A stretch of 64,000 bases of DNA from the NCBI GenBank assembly GCA_942491415.1, contig CALOAD010000020.1, positions 248,001-312,000 of the forward strand, in the 5' to 3' direction. Each line of letters begins with the position of its first letter. Positions within the stretch are counted from its first letter, which is position 1. The stretch comes from CALOAD01 sp942491415 (GTDB lineage: Bacteria; Cyanobacteriota; Vampirovibrionia; Gastranaerophilales; CALOAD01). A model generated the notes under the pieces. That model was not told where the DNA came from. It saw nothing but the letters and a program-made list of their open reading frames with translations, and searched no databases. This document shows, in pieces, positions 42,828-51,485 of this stretch. The position numbers and the translations under genes are program-made.

Positions 42828-43586
42828 GTGCAAATATTGTATAACTTTGATAAAGACAATACTAAAGAAAAAATTATAGGAATTTGGGGATATCCAGATC
42901 CTGAAGTGTTAAAAGAGGTGAAAGAAAAATATCCGAACCATCGCATATTGGATCTTGATATACCTTATAATGCACCTTCTACAGGTATGATTCCTGATGC
43001 TTATTGTCGAATAATCAGAAATATTATGGATAATTCTTTTGCCTATAAAGATCGTCTTGAGTTGATAGTGGCTTCTGTAGGTAGAGAAAAATGTGATTCA
43101 GGACACTTTGCTGCAAAAATACTAAAGGATAAAGGTTTTAAGGTTATTGAAACTTTGCATGAATCATATTCAGAACTTGCAAAAGAAACTCCTATTTGTC
43201 AGAGTGATTTGCCATTGGTTAAAAAGATTACAAAAGTTATGGATGGGCTTATTGAAAAGCAAAATTTATTATTAAATCCAATTGATGCAAAGTTTGGATT
43301 TTGGGGTGTTCCTCCTAATGATCTTGATTTTTTAGATATATTTCCTCGCCAGACGCATGTTTTTGGTTGGGTGAGATGTGTAGAGGCAAGAAGACCTGCG
43401 GATTTAGAACTTGAAATGTATGTGGATGAGGGATTGCCTACAGTGTTTTTTGCTCAAACTTTTTGTGCAAAAATGCAGTTGGCTAAATATTTAGCTAAAA
43501 AACATGATGGATTGTATATAGATGTCGATGATATTGCTACAAATTCTGTTAAAGCTAAAGTGGAGGCTTTTATAAAACTAAGGTGA
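42828..43586 (+). CDS. Cysteine-containing protein paired with an activase (252 aa)
   Basis: A GTG start with AAGG just upstream gives 252 residues; a TTG at 42837 is an alternative. It is soluble, with segments such as IIGIWGYPDPEVLKEV, REKCDSGHFAAKILKDK and WVRCVEARRPADLEL. There are five dispersed cysteines, in DAYCRI, EKCDSG, PICQSD, VRCVEA and TFCAKM. I see no standard cluster motif. It is translationally coupled to the BadF-type activase at 43589 (stop and start 2 bp apart), which suggests it is the protein acted on or a partner in ATP-driven electron transfer. The family is not recognised with certainty. Confidence 0.55.
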   Translation: MQILYNFDKDNTKEKIIGIWGYPDPEVLKEVKEKYPNHRILDLDIPYNAPSTGMIPDAYCRIIRNIMDNSFAYKDRLELIVASVGREKCDSGHFAAKILKDKGFKVIETLHESYSELAKETPICQSDLPLVKKITKVMDGLIEKQNLLLNPIDAKFGFWGVPPNDLDFLDIFPRQTHVFGWVRCVEARRPADLELEMYVDEGLPTVFFAQTFCAKMQLAKYLAKKHDGLYIDVDDIATNSVKAKVEAFIKLR

Positions 43587-43588
43587 TT

Positions 43589-44332
43589 ATGAACAAATAT
43601 TTTGCGGATGCAGGCACAACCTGGAGTAAAATTTTAGAATTATATACGTACTCTTTAGAGTCGAAGTCTACTTTGCTTAAAAAGTTTTCTGTTTTTGAAG
43701 TTGAGAAAGAATTTGAATATAAGGGAACTTTATTTAGAGGTAAAACTTTTGTCATTCCATCAAGTAAATTGTCAAAGTTAGATTTGCAATTTGATGCTGC
43801 AACCGGGCATATGGTAAAAAATTATATAAAATCTGACGGTGTCTATCAAAATGAGGTTATTTCTCTTGCATACGGTGCTAAAAAAGTTATAGGTGAATTT
43901 AAAAATATTACTATTATTGATTTAGGCAGCCGTGATATAAAATGGGTCAGATTTAAAGACGGAAAATATAAAGATCTTGATTGGAACGGAGCATGTGGAA
44001 GTGCTACGGGCGCTACTGTTGAAATGCTTTGCAGTTTTTACAATGTAAATCCATCTAAAATAAAAATACAAGAAAAAAAATACCCTGTAACTTGCGGTGT
44101 ATTTGCGATGGAAAAAATAATGGATGATATAGCAAATGACATGCCGGCAGAATATGCGATATCAAAATATATTCATGGAATAGCCTATAATGCTTGGACG
44201 TTTGCAGGAAAGCCTGATTCTTTATTTTTATCCGGTGGTTTTTGTCATAACAAATGTTTTGTTGAATCATTAAGCAAGTATTGCAAAGTCGAACCTTTAG
44301 GAAGGTATGTTCTTTTAGAAGGATTATTATAA
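43589..44332 (+). CDS. BadF/HgdC-type ATPase (CoA-dehydratase activase family)
   Basis: The ATG at 43589 is directly preceded by AAGGTGATT; the in-frame GTG at 43583 is less likely. The 247-aa protein has the ASKHA-type fold of BadF/HgdC activases: a phosphate-binding DAGTTWSK start, TIIDLGSRDIKWVRF in the second half, GACGSATGATVEML resembling the family's cluster-cysteine helix, and PDSLFLSGGFCHNK. HgdC-like proteins hold a [4Fe-4S] cluster in a dimer and use ATP to fire electrons into a dehydratase. The usual partner is absent; the coupled 252-aa gene takes its place. Confidence 0.72.
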   Translation: MNKYFADAGTTWSKILELYTYSLESKSTLLKKFSVFEVEKEFEYKGTLFRGKTFVIPSSKLSKLDLQFDAATGHMVKNYIKSDGVYQNEVISLAYGAKKVIGEFKNITIIDLGSRDIKWVRFKDGKYKDLDWNGACGSATGATVEMLCSFYNVNPSKIKIQEKKYPVTCGVFAMEKIMDDIANDMPAEYAISKYIHGIAYNAWTFAGKPDSLFLSGGFCHNKCFVESLSKYCKVEPLGRYVLLEGLL

Positions 44333-44357
44333 TAGATAAAGTCTTTGGTTATATTTT

Positions 44358-45047
44358 TTATGCAATGTTGTCTTTTTTAGCTTTAAGGGTTTCTTCATTA
44401 AACATATAAAGCCTTGCAGGACGTTTGGATGTTGATTTTGTATATTCTTCAAGTTCGGTTAAAATTCCGAGAGAGATCATTTTTTTGCGGAAATTTCTTT
44501 TATCTAATTGCACATGAAGTATGATTTCATAGGCTTTTTGTAACTCAGTGAGAGTGAATTTTTTAGGTAGTAGCTGGTGAGCTATAGGTGTGTATTCAAG
44601 TCTATCCCGGAGTCTTTTCATTGCATATTTAATAATATCCATATGGTCGAAAGCTAATTCCGGCAAGTCATAAACAGAATGCCATTGAACTTCGTTTATA
44701 TTAATACCTTCAGCTTCTTCTTCAAATTTTAATTCAAGCCCTTCTGACCTTATTAAAGCAAAGTAACTAACCGTTATTACCCTGGATTTAGGGTGCCTTA
44801 ACGGATCTCCGAAAGTTCTTAATTGCTCAAGATAAATGTCTTTGACGTTTGTTTTTTCATATAGTACCCTTTTTGCAGCACTATCAAGATTTTCAGACAT
44901 TCGAACAAAACCACCGGGTATTGACCATTTGCTTTTAAACGGTTCTTGATTTCTTTGAACCATTAATACCTGTAGTTTGTTGTCTTTAATTGTGAAAATA
45001 ACTACGTCAACCGTAATTTCATGTGTTTTTGTTTCTTTTACGACCAT
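44358..45047 (-). CDS. Nudix-domain transcriptional regulator, NrtR-like
   Basis: This 229-aa protein joins a Nudix fold (about residues 8-145) to a C-terminal winged helix (about 155-220, including FTLTELQKAYEIIL and RNFRKKMISLGIL). The Nudix box is degenerate: the usual REUxEExGU is replaced by RVLYEKTNV in GGFVRMSENLDSAAKRVLYE. Loss of the catalytic glutamates plus the winged helix is the NrtR pattern, in which the domain senses ADP-ribose or a related nucleotide and represses NAD-related genes. Its targets are not evident here. A hydrolase cannot be fully excluded. Confidence 0.82.
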   Translation of the reverse strand: MVVKETKTHEITVDVVIFTIKDNKLQVLMVQRNQEPFKSKWSIPGGFVRMSENLDSAAKRVLYEKTNVKDIYLEQLRTFGDPLRHPKSRVITVSYFALIRSEGLELKFEEEAEGININEVQWHSVYDLPELAFDHMDIIKYAMKRLRDRLEYTPIAHQLLPKKFTLTELQKAYEIILHVQLDKRNFRKKMISLGILTELEEYTKSTSKRPARLYMFNEETLKAKKDNIA

Positions 45048-45161
45048 GATGATTTTTCAAAAAACTAATATAAACGTATTTTTTAAGAGCCATTGGATTT
45101 AATATTAAAATTATAAGCCTTTTTGTTAAATATGTAAACACTTTTTTGTATTTTCAATTAA

Positions 45162-45204
45162 AAAAAGGGGGGCAAATGTTTATTTTAGCCCCCCCTTTTT
45201 GTGT
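45162..45204 (-). terminator. Intrinsic terminator after the DUF378 gene
   Basis: A strong stem (AAAAAGGGGGGC with GCCCCCCTTTTT) around a 14-nt loop lies 7 bp past the DUF378 stop. Confidence 0.85.
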
Positions 45205-45210
45205 TTATCA

Positions 45211-45435
45211 TTAAATAGTGCACTTCGTAGAACATTTACAAACAGTTAACTCTACTACTAGATTTATTATAGCGGCAAAGCCAACTAAATCGTAAACTAA
45301 TCTTGCAGGCATGGTCATTTCTCCAAGTAGTACGGCTACAAGGTCAACGCCAAATAATCCGACTAAGCCCCAGTTTAATGCACCGATAATGATTAAAGCG
45401 TAAGTTATGTATCTAAGAAATGAAAAACTATTCAT
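45211..45435 (-). CDS. DUF378 small membrane protein
   Basis: This 74-aa protein has two membrane helices and the family's recurrent ALNWGLVGLFGVDLVAVLLG and RLVYDLVGFAAI blocks. The C-terminus carries three cysteines (CKCSTKC). A GGAGG ribosome site precedes the ATG. The family's function is unknown. It is a single-gene unit with its own terminator. Confidence 0.85.
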   Translation of the reverse strand: MNSFSFLRYITYALIIIGALNWGLVGLFGVDLVAVLLGEMTMPARLVYDLVGFAAIINLVVELTVCKCSTKCTI

Positions 45436-45673
45436 AACTTCCTCCTTTGTTTCATCAGTGATAAATTATAAAATAATGCATGTAAAGTCTTTTTAAAATG
45501 CTATTTTGATTAGTTATTCAAAAATATGATAGTACACTTTGATAATTAAAAGCTCTAATAAAAAGCATGGTTATATTACACCTAAGTTGAATTTAGCAGG
45601 ATTGATTTATTGACAATTTCTTGGATGCTGATAAATTTAATAATGATCGAATAAAAAACCAAAAGGAGATAAA

Positions 45674-45907
45674 ATGGCTGAAGATAATGTATTAGCAGTT
45701 ATTCCAAGAACGGCTACAGAAGAAATTCATATTCAAATTAATGAATATAAGGGTAAAAAATATTTAGATTTGCGAGTTTATTACACAATGGATGACGGTG
45801 CAAATTGGAATCCGACTAAAAAAGGTATTACAGTTTCTCCTGATAATTTGGAAAATTTAAAAGAGGCTATTGAACTGGCGATTAAAGAATTTGAAGAAAT
45901 TGAATAA
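45674..45907 (+). CDS. PC4/p15-type single-stranded-DNA-binding protein
   Basis: This 77-aa protein matches the transcriptional coactivator p15 (PC4) fold over its whole length: EEIHIQINEYKGKKYLDLRVYY, NWNPTKKGITVSP and a final helix LKEAIELAIKEFEE. Bacterial PC4 proteins bind single-stranded or melted DNA as dimers. GGAG precedes the ATG. It may work in repair or replication; priA follows but after a terminator, so they are probably separate units. Confidence 0.85.
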   Translation: MAEDNVLAVIPRTATEEIHIQINEYKGKKYLDLRVYYTMDDGANWNPTKKGITVSPDNLENLKEAIELAIKEFEEIE

Positions 45908-45968
45908 TTAAAATTTATTATTTACATTATTAGCAGCAAGCTTTTGTTTGCTGTTAATTTTTATTCTA

Positions 45969-46006
45969 AAAAAGCCCCAGCATGTTTATTTACAGAAGGG
46001 CTTTTT
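45969..46006 (+). terminator. Intrinsic terminator between the PC4 gene and priA
   Basis: AAAAAGCCC pairs with GGGCTTTTT around a 20-nt loop. An additional weaker hairpin (CAGCAAGC/GTTTGCTG) sits at 45933-45956. The terminator overlaps the extended priA reading frame, supporting the later start at 46020. Confidence 0.75.
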
Positions 46007-46019
46007 GTACAATCAAAGA

Positions 46020-48503
46020 ATGCAAAATATTGTTGAAGATAAAACATTAGAGATTAAAAAAACAATAGTTAAAAATAAATATGCGCAGGTGATTGTAAAT
46101 ATTGCAAATCTTGATTTGCGCACTTTTAGTTATATTATTCCCGATGAGCTTAGAGATATCATAAAAATAGGGCAGCCTGTTTTAGTTCCTTTTGGTACTC
46201 AAGGCGTTATAAATGCCTTTATAGTAGGTTTTGGTGATTATTTACCGGAAGGAATAAGGGCAAAATCAATATATGAAATTTTGGACCCAAGCCCTGTTTT
46301 TGATCTTGAACATTTAAAATTTTTAGAGTGGGTTTCTTCTTATTATTGTTGTAGTTTACCGGCTGTAATTGAAGCAGCGCTTCCAATGAACTTTTTTGCA
46401 AAGTCAAAAAGGATAGCTTATCTTGTGAATAAAGATGTTTCGATGTTAAAGTTAACTAAAAATTTAGAAAAAGTTTTTAATATTTTACTTTCATCAGATG
46501 AAATGCCTGTTGCTACTCTTCAAAAGCGAGCTAAGTTGCCTTCTTCAAAATTTTATGAGGCTTTACGAAAGCTTAAAAAGCACAAAATACTTGATATCAA
46601 GACAGTAATCAAGGAAAAAAGCCAAAAACAACAGTATCAAAAGACAATTAAATTGATTCATAAGGAAAATGTGACTAAAAGACAGCTTGAACTTTTAAAT
46701 CAATTGGAATCAATTGGCTCGGAGTGTTTGATTATTGAATTTGAAAAAAAAGTAAAAACAACGAGAGCGACGCTTTTAAAGTTGGAAAAAATCGGTAATG
46801 TTGAAATAATAGAAAATGAAGTATATAGAAATCCTTTAAAGATATTTGAAAATGAGGAACGAGAAGCTTTTCCCGAGTTGAACTTTGAGCAAAAAATGGC
46901 TTTTGCTCGGGTAGAGAAAGCTATTGATGAGCAAGAATCTGATCCTTTATTATTGCACGGTATCACCGGTTCCGGAAAAACAGAAGTATATTTTAATGCG
47001 ATTAAAAAAACATTATCAGAAGGTAAAACTGTTGTTTTTCTTGCTCCTGAAATTCCAATAGCGTCTCAATTGGCACAAAGGCTTGCAAGGCGTTTCGGGA
47101 CAGAAGAAGTGGCTATTTGGCACAGTAGTGTATCCGAAGGTGAAAAATTTGATGTATGGCAAAGACTTAAAAGCGGCAAAATTAGAATCATAATAGGGGC
47201 AAGATCTGCAATATTTGCGCCTATTAAAAACTTGGGGCTTATAGTTATTGATGAGGAACATGAGTCAACGTACAAACAAACGTCGCCAAACCCCAGGTAT
47301 AATGCAAAAACCTTGGCGGAAAAAAGAGCTCAAAATGAAAAAGCTACTTTGGTTTTAGGTAGTGCAACTCCTGATATTTCCACATATTATAAAGCTTTGA
47401 ATACAAATAGGATTATATCTTTGACTGAAAGATTCGGAAAAAGTAATCTTGCAAAAGCCATTGTTGTGGATATGAAACAAGAGCTCGGTAATGCTAATAG
47501 GAGCCTTTTTTCAAGAATTCTAAAAGAGTCATTGACGAATAATCTGGCTCAAAAAAAACAATCCATATTACTTATTAATCGAAGAGGATTTGCAACAACG
47601 ACTTTATGTCAGGGATGTGGGGAAACTGTAGAATGTCAAAAATGTGCGATTCCTCTTATTTTGCATAAGCCAAGCGGTACTTTAAGATGTCATTATTGTA
47701 ATTATGAAAGAGGTTTGATTACAATATGTCCCACTTGCGGAAGTGATGCGATAAGATACTACGGAGTAGGGACTCAAAAAGTTGAAGAAGCTGCAAAAAG
47801 AGCATTTCCTGATGCGATTATTGCCAGAATGGACAGTGATATTTTATCGAAAAAAAATGCTCATATAGAAGTATTAAACAGTTTTTTAAATGGTGAAATA
47901 GATATTTTAATAGGCACACAAATGATTGCGAAGGGGCTTGATAATCCTAATGTAACTATAGTAGGGGTTTTGCTTGCTGACTCTTCATTTAATTTGCCTG
48001 ATTATAGAGCCTCGGAAAGAGGGTTTCAGCTGCTTACACAAGTGGCGGGAAGAGCCGGTAGAGGTGATTTTGAAGGTAAAGTGTTCTTTCAAACATATGC
48101 CCCTGATTTTTTTGCAATAGAAAATGCAAAACAGCAAGACTATAATAAATTTTACAAAGAAGAGATTAAGCATCGTTTGGAGCTTGATTATCCTCCTTAT
48201 AGCCAAATAATTAGGTTAATTATAAGTTCTGAGAATAATTTTAAAGCTGAAAGAATGGCTCAAGAAGTTGCGATGAGGCTAAAAGATCTTGTGAATGCTC
48301 AGGGGATTGTTGAAAAACTTGAAATAAATGGTCCGGCGTCCTGCGTGATTGCTAAAATAAAAGATGAGTACAGATTTCAGATAATCATAAAAAATAGGAT
48401 TGAAGAAAAAGGACATTTTATGATTACGAGTTTTATAAAAAAACTCTCGGTTGCAAATGATGTAAAAGTTTTAATAGACGTAGACCCTACAGATATGCTC
48501 TAG
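46020..48503 (+). CDS. priA: Primosomal protein N' (replication restart helicase)
   Basis: The ATG at 46020 is chosen because the in-frame start at 45948 lies across a terminator. The 827-aa protein has an N-terminal DNA-binding domain, a superfamily-2 helicase with Walker A HGITGSGKTEVYF and DEEHESTYKQ (DExH), and a cysteine-rich zinc region (CQGCGETVECQKCAIPL, RCHYCNYERG, ICPTCGS). Helicase motifs V-VI follow (GTQMIAKGLDNPNVT and QVAGRAGRGD). It reloads the replisome at stalled forks. The domain between the DNA-binding part and the helicase contains an extended charged linker (about residues 130-275). Confidence 0.93.
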   Translation: MQNIVEDKTLEIKKTIVKNKYAQVIVNIANLDLRTFSYIIPDELRDIIKIGQPVLVPFGTQGVINAFIVGFGDYLPEGIRAKSIYEILDPSPVFDLEHLKFLEWVSSYYCCSLPAVIEAALPMNFFAKSKRIAYLVNKDVSMLKLTKNLEKVFNILLSSDEMPVATLQKRAKLPSSKFYEALRKLKKHKILDIKTVIKEKSQKQQYQKTIKLIHKENVTKRQLELLNQLESIGSECLIIEFEKKVKTTRATLLKLEKIGNVEIIENEVYRNPLKIFENEEREAFPELNFEQKMAFARVEKAIDEQESDPLLLHGITGSGKTEVYFNAIKKTLSEGKTVVFLAPEIPIASQLAQRLARRFGTEEVAIWHSSVSEGEKFDVWQRLKSGKIRIIIGARSAIFAPIKNLGLIVIDEEHESTYKQTSPNPRYNAKTLAEKRAQNEKATLVLGSATPDISTYYKALNTNRIISLTERFGKSNLAKAIVVDMKQELGNANRSLFSRILKESLTNNLAQKKQSILLINRRGFATTTLCQGCGETVECQKCAIPLILHKPSGTLRCHYCNYERGLITICPTCGSDAIRYYGVGTQKVEEAAKRAFPDAIIARMDSDILSKKNAHIEVLNSFLNGEIDILIGTQMIAKGLDNPNVTIVGVLLADSSFNLPDYRASERGFQLLTQVAGRAGRGDFEGKVFFQTYAPDFFAIENAKQQDYNKFYKEEIKHRLELDYPPYSQIIRLIISSENNFKAERMAQEVAMRLKDLVNAQGIVEKLEINGPASCVIAKIKDEYRFQIIIKNRIEEKGHFMITSFIKKLSVANDVKVLIDVDPTDML

Positions 48504-48568
48504 GGCTACTTTAGTCGTTATTAGGTTTTGTTTTTTGGGCATTTTGATGTGTTTTTAATTGTTGGGCT

Positions 48569-49261
48569 TTAATTTTTTTGGGCTTTGAAATATAAAGATT
48601 TATTCGTAAATGCAGCAAATACATCTAAACGATGATTTCGTTTAAATGCCGGCATTTTATCAATATTGTTTAAATTCAAAGATTGTTTTACCAAAATGTT
48701 TAAATTTCTGTCAGAATTTTTTGATAATTCATTTTGGTCGGTTTTATCTTTGAATAATTTCGCCATTTTATTTGTACCTATTGGTGATAGCACATTTAAA
48801 GCTGTAAATAAACCTACTAAAGGTCCTGTTATGGTTGCGATTCCATCTTTGAAATTCCTAACCAAATCGTAAGTTTCCCGCTTTAATCCTTTTAGTTTGA
48901 GGGTTTCAAAGCTTTCTGCCTTGATTATTTTTGTCAAAAATTCAGGTTTTTTAAAATTTTCAGGTAGTCCTTTCGGAAGTATCAAACCTTTTTGAACTAA
49001 TTTAGAGCCCATTTTTTGTAAGGCTGTAGATACCGAAAGGATAATTCCTACATTTAAAAGCCCTTCACAAATGGCTTGCGGCACCATAAATTTCTTTTGT
49101 TTCTCGGGTATGTTTTTATTTGTTTGAATTGCAACAGCTTCACCAAGACATAAGTACGAAAAACAAGCTGCAGTTGTAACGTTCATGAACGTAGCAGGAT
49201 TTTTGGCGTATTTTCTTGCTGACCAATCTATTGCGTTTTTAGTAATACCTGTAATGTTCAT
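48569..49261 (-). CDS. Hypothetical membrane protein, coupled pair member 2 (230 aa)
   Basis: This protein has three or four hydrophobic segments (for example VTTAACFSYLCLGEAVAI and GPLVGLFTALNVLSPIG) and polar ends. Its middle resembles the neighbour upstream: a PE-x-Q/R-K-x tract, a hydrophobic helix, then MGSKLVQKGLI (versus MGISLGKKLIEKGVF). Its ATG overlaps the neighbour's TAA by one base (TAATG), so translation is coupled. It converges with priA. No family is recognised. Confidence 0.6.
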   Translation of the reverse strand: MNITGITKNAIDWSARKYAKNPATFMNVTTAACFSYLCLGEAVAIQTNKNIPEKQKKFMVPQAICEGLLNVGIILSVSTALQKMGSKLVQKGLILPKGLPENFKKPEFLTKIIKAESFETLKLKGLKRETYDLVRNFKDGIATITGPLVGLFTALNVLSPIGTNKMAKLFKDKTDQNELSKNSDRNLNILVKQSLNLNNIDKMPAFKRNHRLDVFAAFTNKSLYFKAQKN

Positions 49262-49725
49262 TAGCCGACCATGCCTCCGTCATTTTTCTTTGTGGAAAGC
49301 CTGTCCATTACTTTGTTCATGAAAGGAATATCAATGAAAGTAATGGAAGCTAATGTAGCAAGAAAAGCAAGAGTGTTTGCCAGTCCATTGTTGTAACGTT
49401 TAAGCATGGATGCTGTTTTATAAGGTGATTTGAATACACCTTTTTCAATTAATTTTTTACCGAGAGAAATCCCCATTTGACGAACTGTTGCGCCGGTTAA
49501 GGTTCCGACTACTGTTTTTGTTATAACCTTAATAACTGAATACTTTCGAGTTTCAGGATCCAGGTTTTTATTTGATTGATAGTCAATTACAGGTTTTGTG
49601 GCAAGTGCAGTAGCACCTAAAAACAAGCGAAGTTGTGCAGGATTTAAACTGCCGGTCTTGCAAACAGCTTTTGTTAAACCGGTACCCAGTTCTATTCCTT
49701 GATTTGAAATTCTGCTTAAATGCAC
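49261..49725 (-). CDS. Hypothetical membrane protein, coupled pair member 1 (154 aa)
   Basis: This 154-aa protein is the first gene of the pair. It has hydrophobic stretches at about residues 30-45, 65-90 and 112-128 (LANTLAFLATLASITFIDI) and the block LDPETRKYSVIKVITK, which parallels the second gene. Both may form a membrane complex. The AT-rich leader holds a perfect 23-nt palindrome at 49773-49795. No family is recognised. Confidence 0.6.
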   Translation of the reverse strand: MHLSRISNQGIELGTGLTKAVCKTGSLNPAQLRLFLGATALATKPVIDYQSNKNLDPETRKYSVIKVITKTVVGTLTGATVRQMGISLGKKLIEKGVFKSPYKTASMLKRYNNGLANTLAFLATLASITFIDIPFMNKVMDRLSTKKNDGGMVG

Positions 49726-50102
49726 CCAACTGCCCCTTTTTAGTCTTAAACACCCAAGATCAATTATTTTAAGAATTGCTTTTTAAAAGCAATTCGGGAC
49801 TGTTTTTTATACGAAAAAACACCTTTTTATTAAAGATAACAATATGCCCACTTTTAATTAAACCATAGAAGAATAGCTATGGGAATATGTTCCATATGTA
49901 AATTTACAAAAATTTAAAAAGGTACTTGGATTGATCTAGTAAAAGGGATAATCAGAAAGCTTAACTTATAGGTGTTAACAAGACGGTAATATTATTAATT
50001 ATAACCCCCAAAACTCTTTTCCTGACTAAAATTTACTATTGTATTATTTTTATTTTAAGTTTACAATCAAAGAGATTTAATAAAAATATAAGTGGTGAAA
50101 AA
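49726..50102. other. Divergent intergenic region with a 23-nt palindrome
   Basis: The 377 bp between the divergent 154-aa gene and the AI-2E permease hold a perfect palindrome, GAATTGCTTTT-T-AAAAGCAATTC (49773-49795), 50 bp upstream of the minus-strand start. It could be an operator or a hairpin leader. The rest is AT-rich and no ORF with a ribosome site was found. Confidence 0.45.
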
Positions 50103-51128
50103 ATGAAAAAAATTAATATTGAAATAACTCCTAAAAGTATAATTATGCTTTTTGCATTTTTCTTTTTATTTGCGGTTATGTATCAAGCTAAAGATGTTTT
50201 ATTATTTCTTTTTGCTTCTTTTGTAATTGCGAGTGCTCTTTTCCCTGTAGTGGATTGGCTTAGTTCAAAAATGAAAAGATCCTTGGCTGTTTTAATAGTC
50301 TTTTTCTTATCTTTTTTAGCTGTTTTGGTATTATTTATTCCGTTTTTTGCAATATTGGTAGATCAATCAAGAGAATTTATAGCTCAAGTTCCAAATTATT
50401 ATAAATTGGTAGAGCAAAAAATTATTAATTGGCATTTTACTCCGGGTCTATTGGAAATTTTGCCTGATCAAAAAGAAATTTTTACCGCAACAGCACAAGT
50501 TGGTGAAAATATTGTCAGCCAATCAATAAACTTCACTATAAGCTTATTTGGGGCAATAGTTGCGGCTTTTACACTTGCCACAATAGTTTTGTTTATTTTA
50601 ATTGATATAAATACTTTAAAGTCAGGATTTTTAAGCTTATTTCCTTCTGAAACCAGAAAAATAGCAAATACTATAGTAGCTACAATCTCAAAAAGAGTAG
50701 GTGGCTATGTGAGAGGGCAGCTTTTTGTTATGCTTGCTGTGGGTGTTATAACAGGAATTGGCTTACTTATTTTGAAAATACCATTTGCTTTTTTATTGGG
50801 TATGGTTGCAGGATTGTTTGAGATAATCCCGATAATAGGACCTATACTTGCTGCAGTTCCTGCCGTGTTGTTGGCTTTAGCTATAAATCCCTGGCTTGCA
50901 ATAGGAGTAATTGTTTTGTATTTGATTATTCAAAGAATTGAAAACTTTATCTCTCCTTTTGTATACGGTAAATTTCTTAATATGCCACCGTTGATAATAA
51001 TCAGTGCATTGCTTATAGCCGCCAGTACTCTTGGAATTATTGGTGTAATTTTATCTCCGGCGATTGCCGCTGCTATTTTTGTTTTGGTGGAAGAGTTGTA
51101 TTTGAAAAAAATAAATCACGAAGATTAA
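50103..51128 (+). CDS. AI-2E family membrane transporter (PerM/YdiK-like)
   Basis: This 341-aa protein has eight predicted membrane helices in the AI-2E exporter/PerM pattern. It shows the paired N-terminal helices, a periplasmic domain (about 90-150) and the conserved GYVRGQLFVMLAVGVITG and IPIIGPILAAVPAVLLAL stretches. The C-terminal half contains NFISPFVYGKFLNMPPL, a family signature. Members export autoinducer-2 or act as Na+/H+ antiporters; the cargo here is unknown. A weak GTG-AAA ribosome region precedes the ATG. Confidence 0.87.
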   Translation: MKKINIEITPKSIIMLFAFFFLFAVMYQAKDVLLFLFASFVIASALFPVVDWLSSKMKRSLAVLIVFFLSFLAVLVLFIPFFAILVDQSREFIAQVPNYYKLVEQKIINWHFTPGLLEILPDQKEIFTATAQVGENIVSQSINFTISLFGAIVAAFTLATIVLFILIDINTLKSGFLSLFPSETRKIANTIVATISKRVGGYVRGQLFVMLAVGVITGIGLLILKIPFAFLLGMVAGLFEIIPIIGPILAAVPAVLLALAINPWLAIGVIVLYLIIQRIENFISPFVYGKFLNMPPLIIISALLIAASTLGIIGVILSPAIAAAIFVLVEELYLKKINHED

Positions 51129-51485
51129 TATTCTTCAAAAAGAAGTTAAAAATTTTGAGGGGGCTTGTTTAAGCCTCCTTTAATATTCTTAATCAAGAAA
51201 TGTAATAATGAATATTTTCTGTAAAGTCTTTTAGATTCTAATTCTTTAAATTAGTCATTTATACGTTTATTGTTTGTATTTTTAAAATAAATATAATTAA
51301 ATAAGTAAAGGAAGGGAGTGATGGCTATCGCAGCTATATTAAGTGGCTGTAAGGATTTGGACTCAATGACTATTAACTGATTTGTATAATATTATTATTT
51401 GTTATATATAAAATTGGACTCGGGATGATTAGGGTTGTTTTACGTTAAAACCCTGTTATAGAAATATTTTTAACAATAAAAACAC
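51129..51485. other. Intergenic region downstream of the DUF262 gene
   Basis: After the permease a hairpin (about 51160-51182, GGGGGCTT/AAGCCTCC) probably terminates transcription. A 19-codon frame at 51321-51380 (MAIAAILSGCKDLDSMTIN) follows a purine tract but is too short to call. The remainder is AT-rich. No remnant of a DUF1524 nuclease domain is readable here. Confidence 0.4.

Noticed and set aside
51321..51380. A 19-codon frame (MAIAAILSGCKDLDSMTIN) as a leader peptide
   Set aside because: The purine tract is too close to the ATG, no downstream gene on this strand follows nearby, and there is no attenuator structure.
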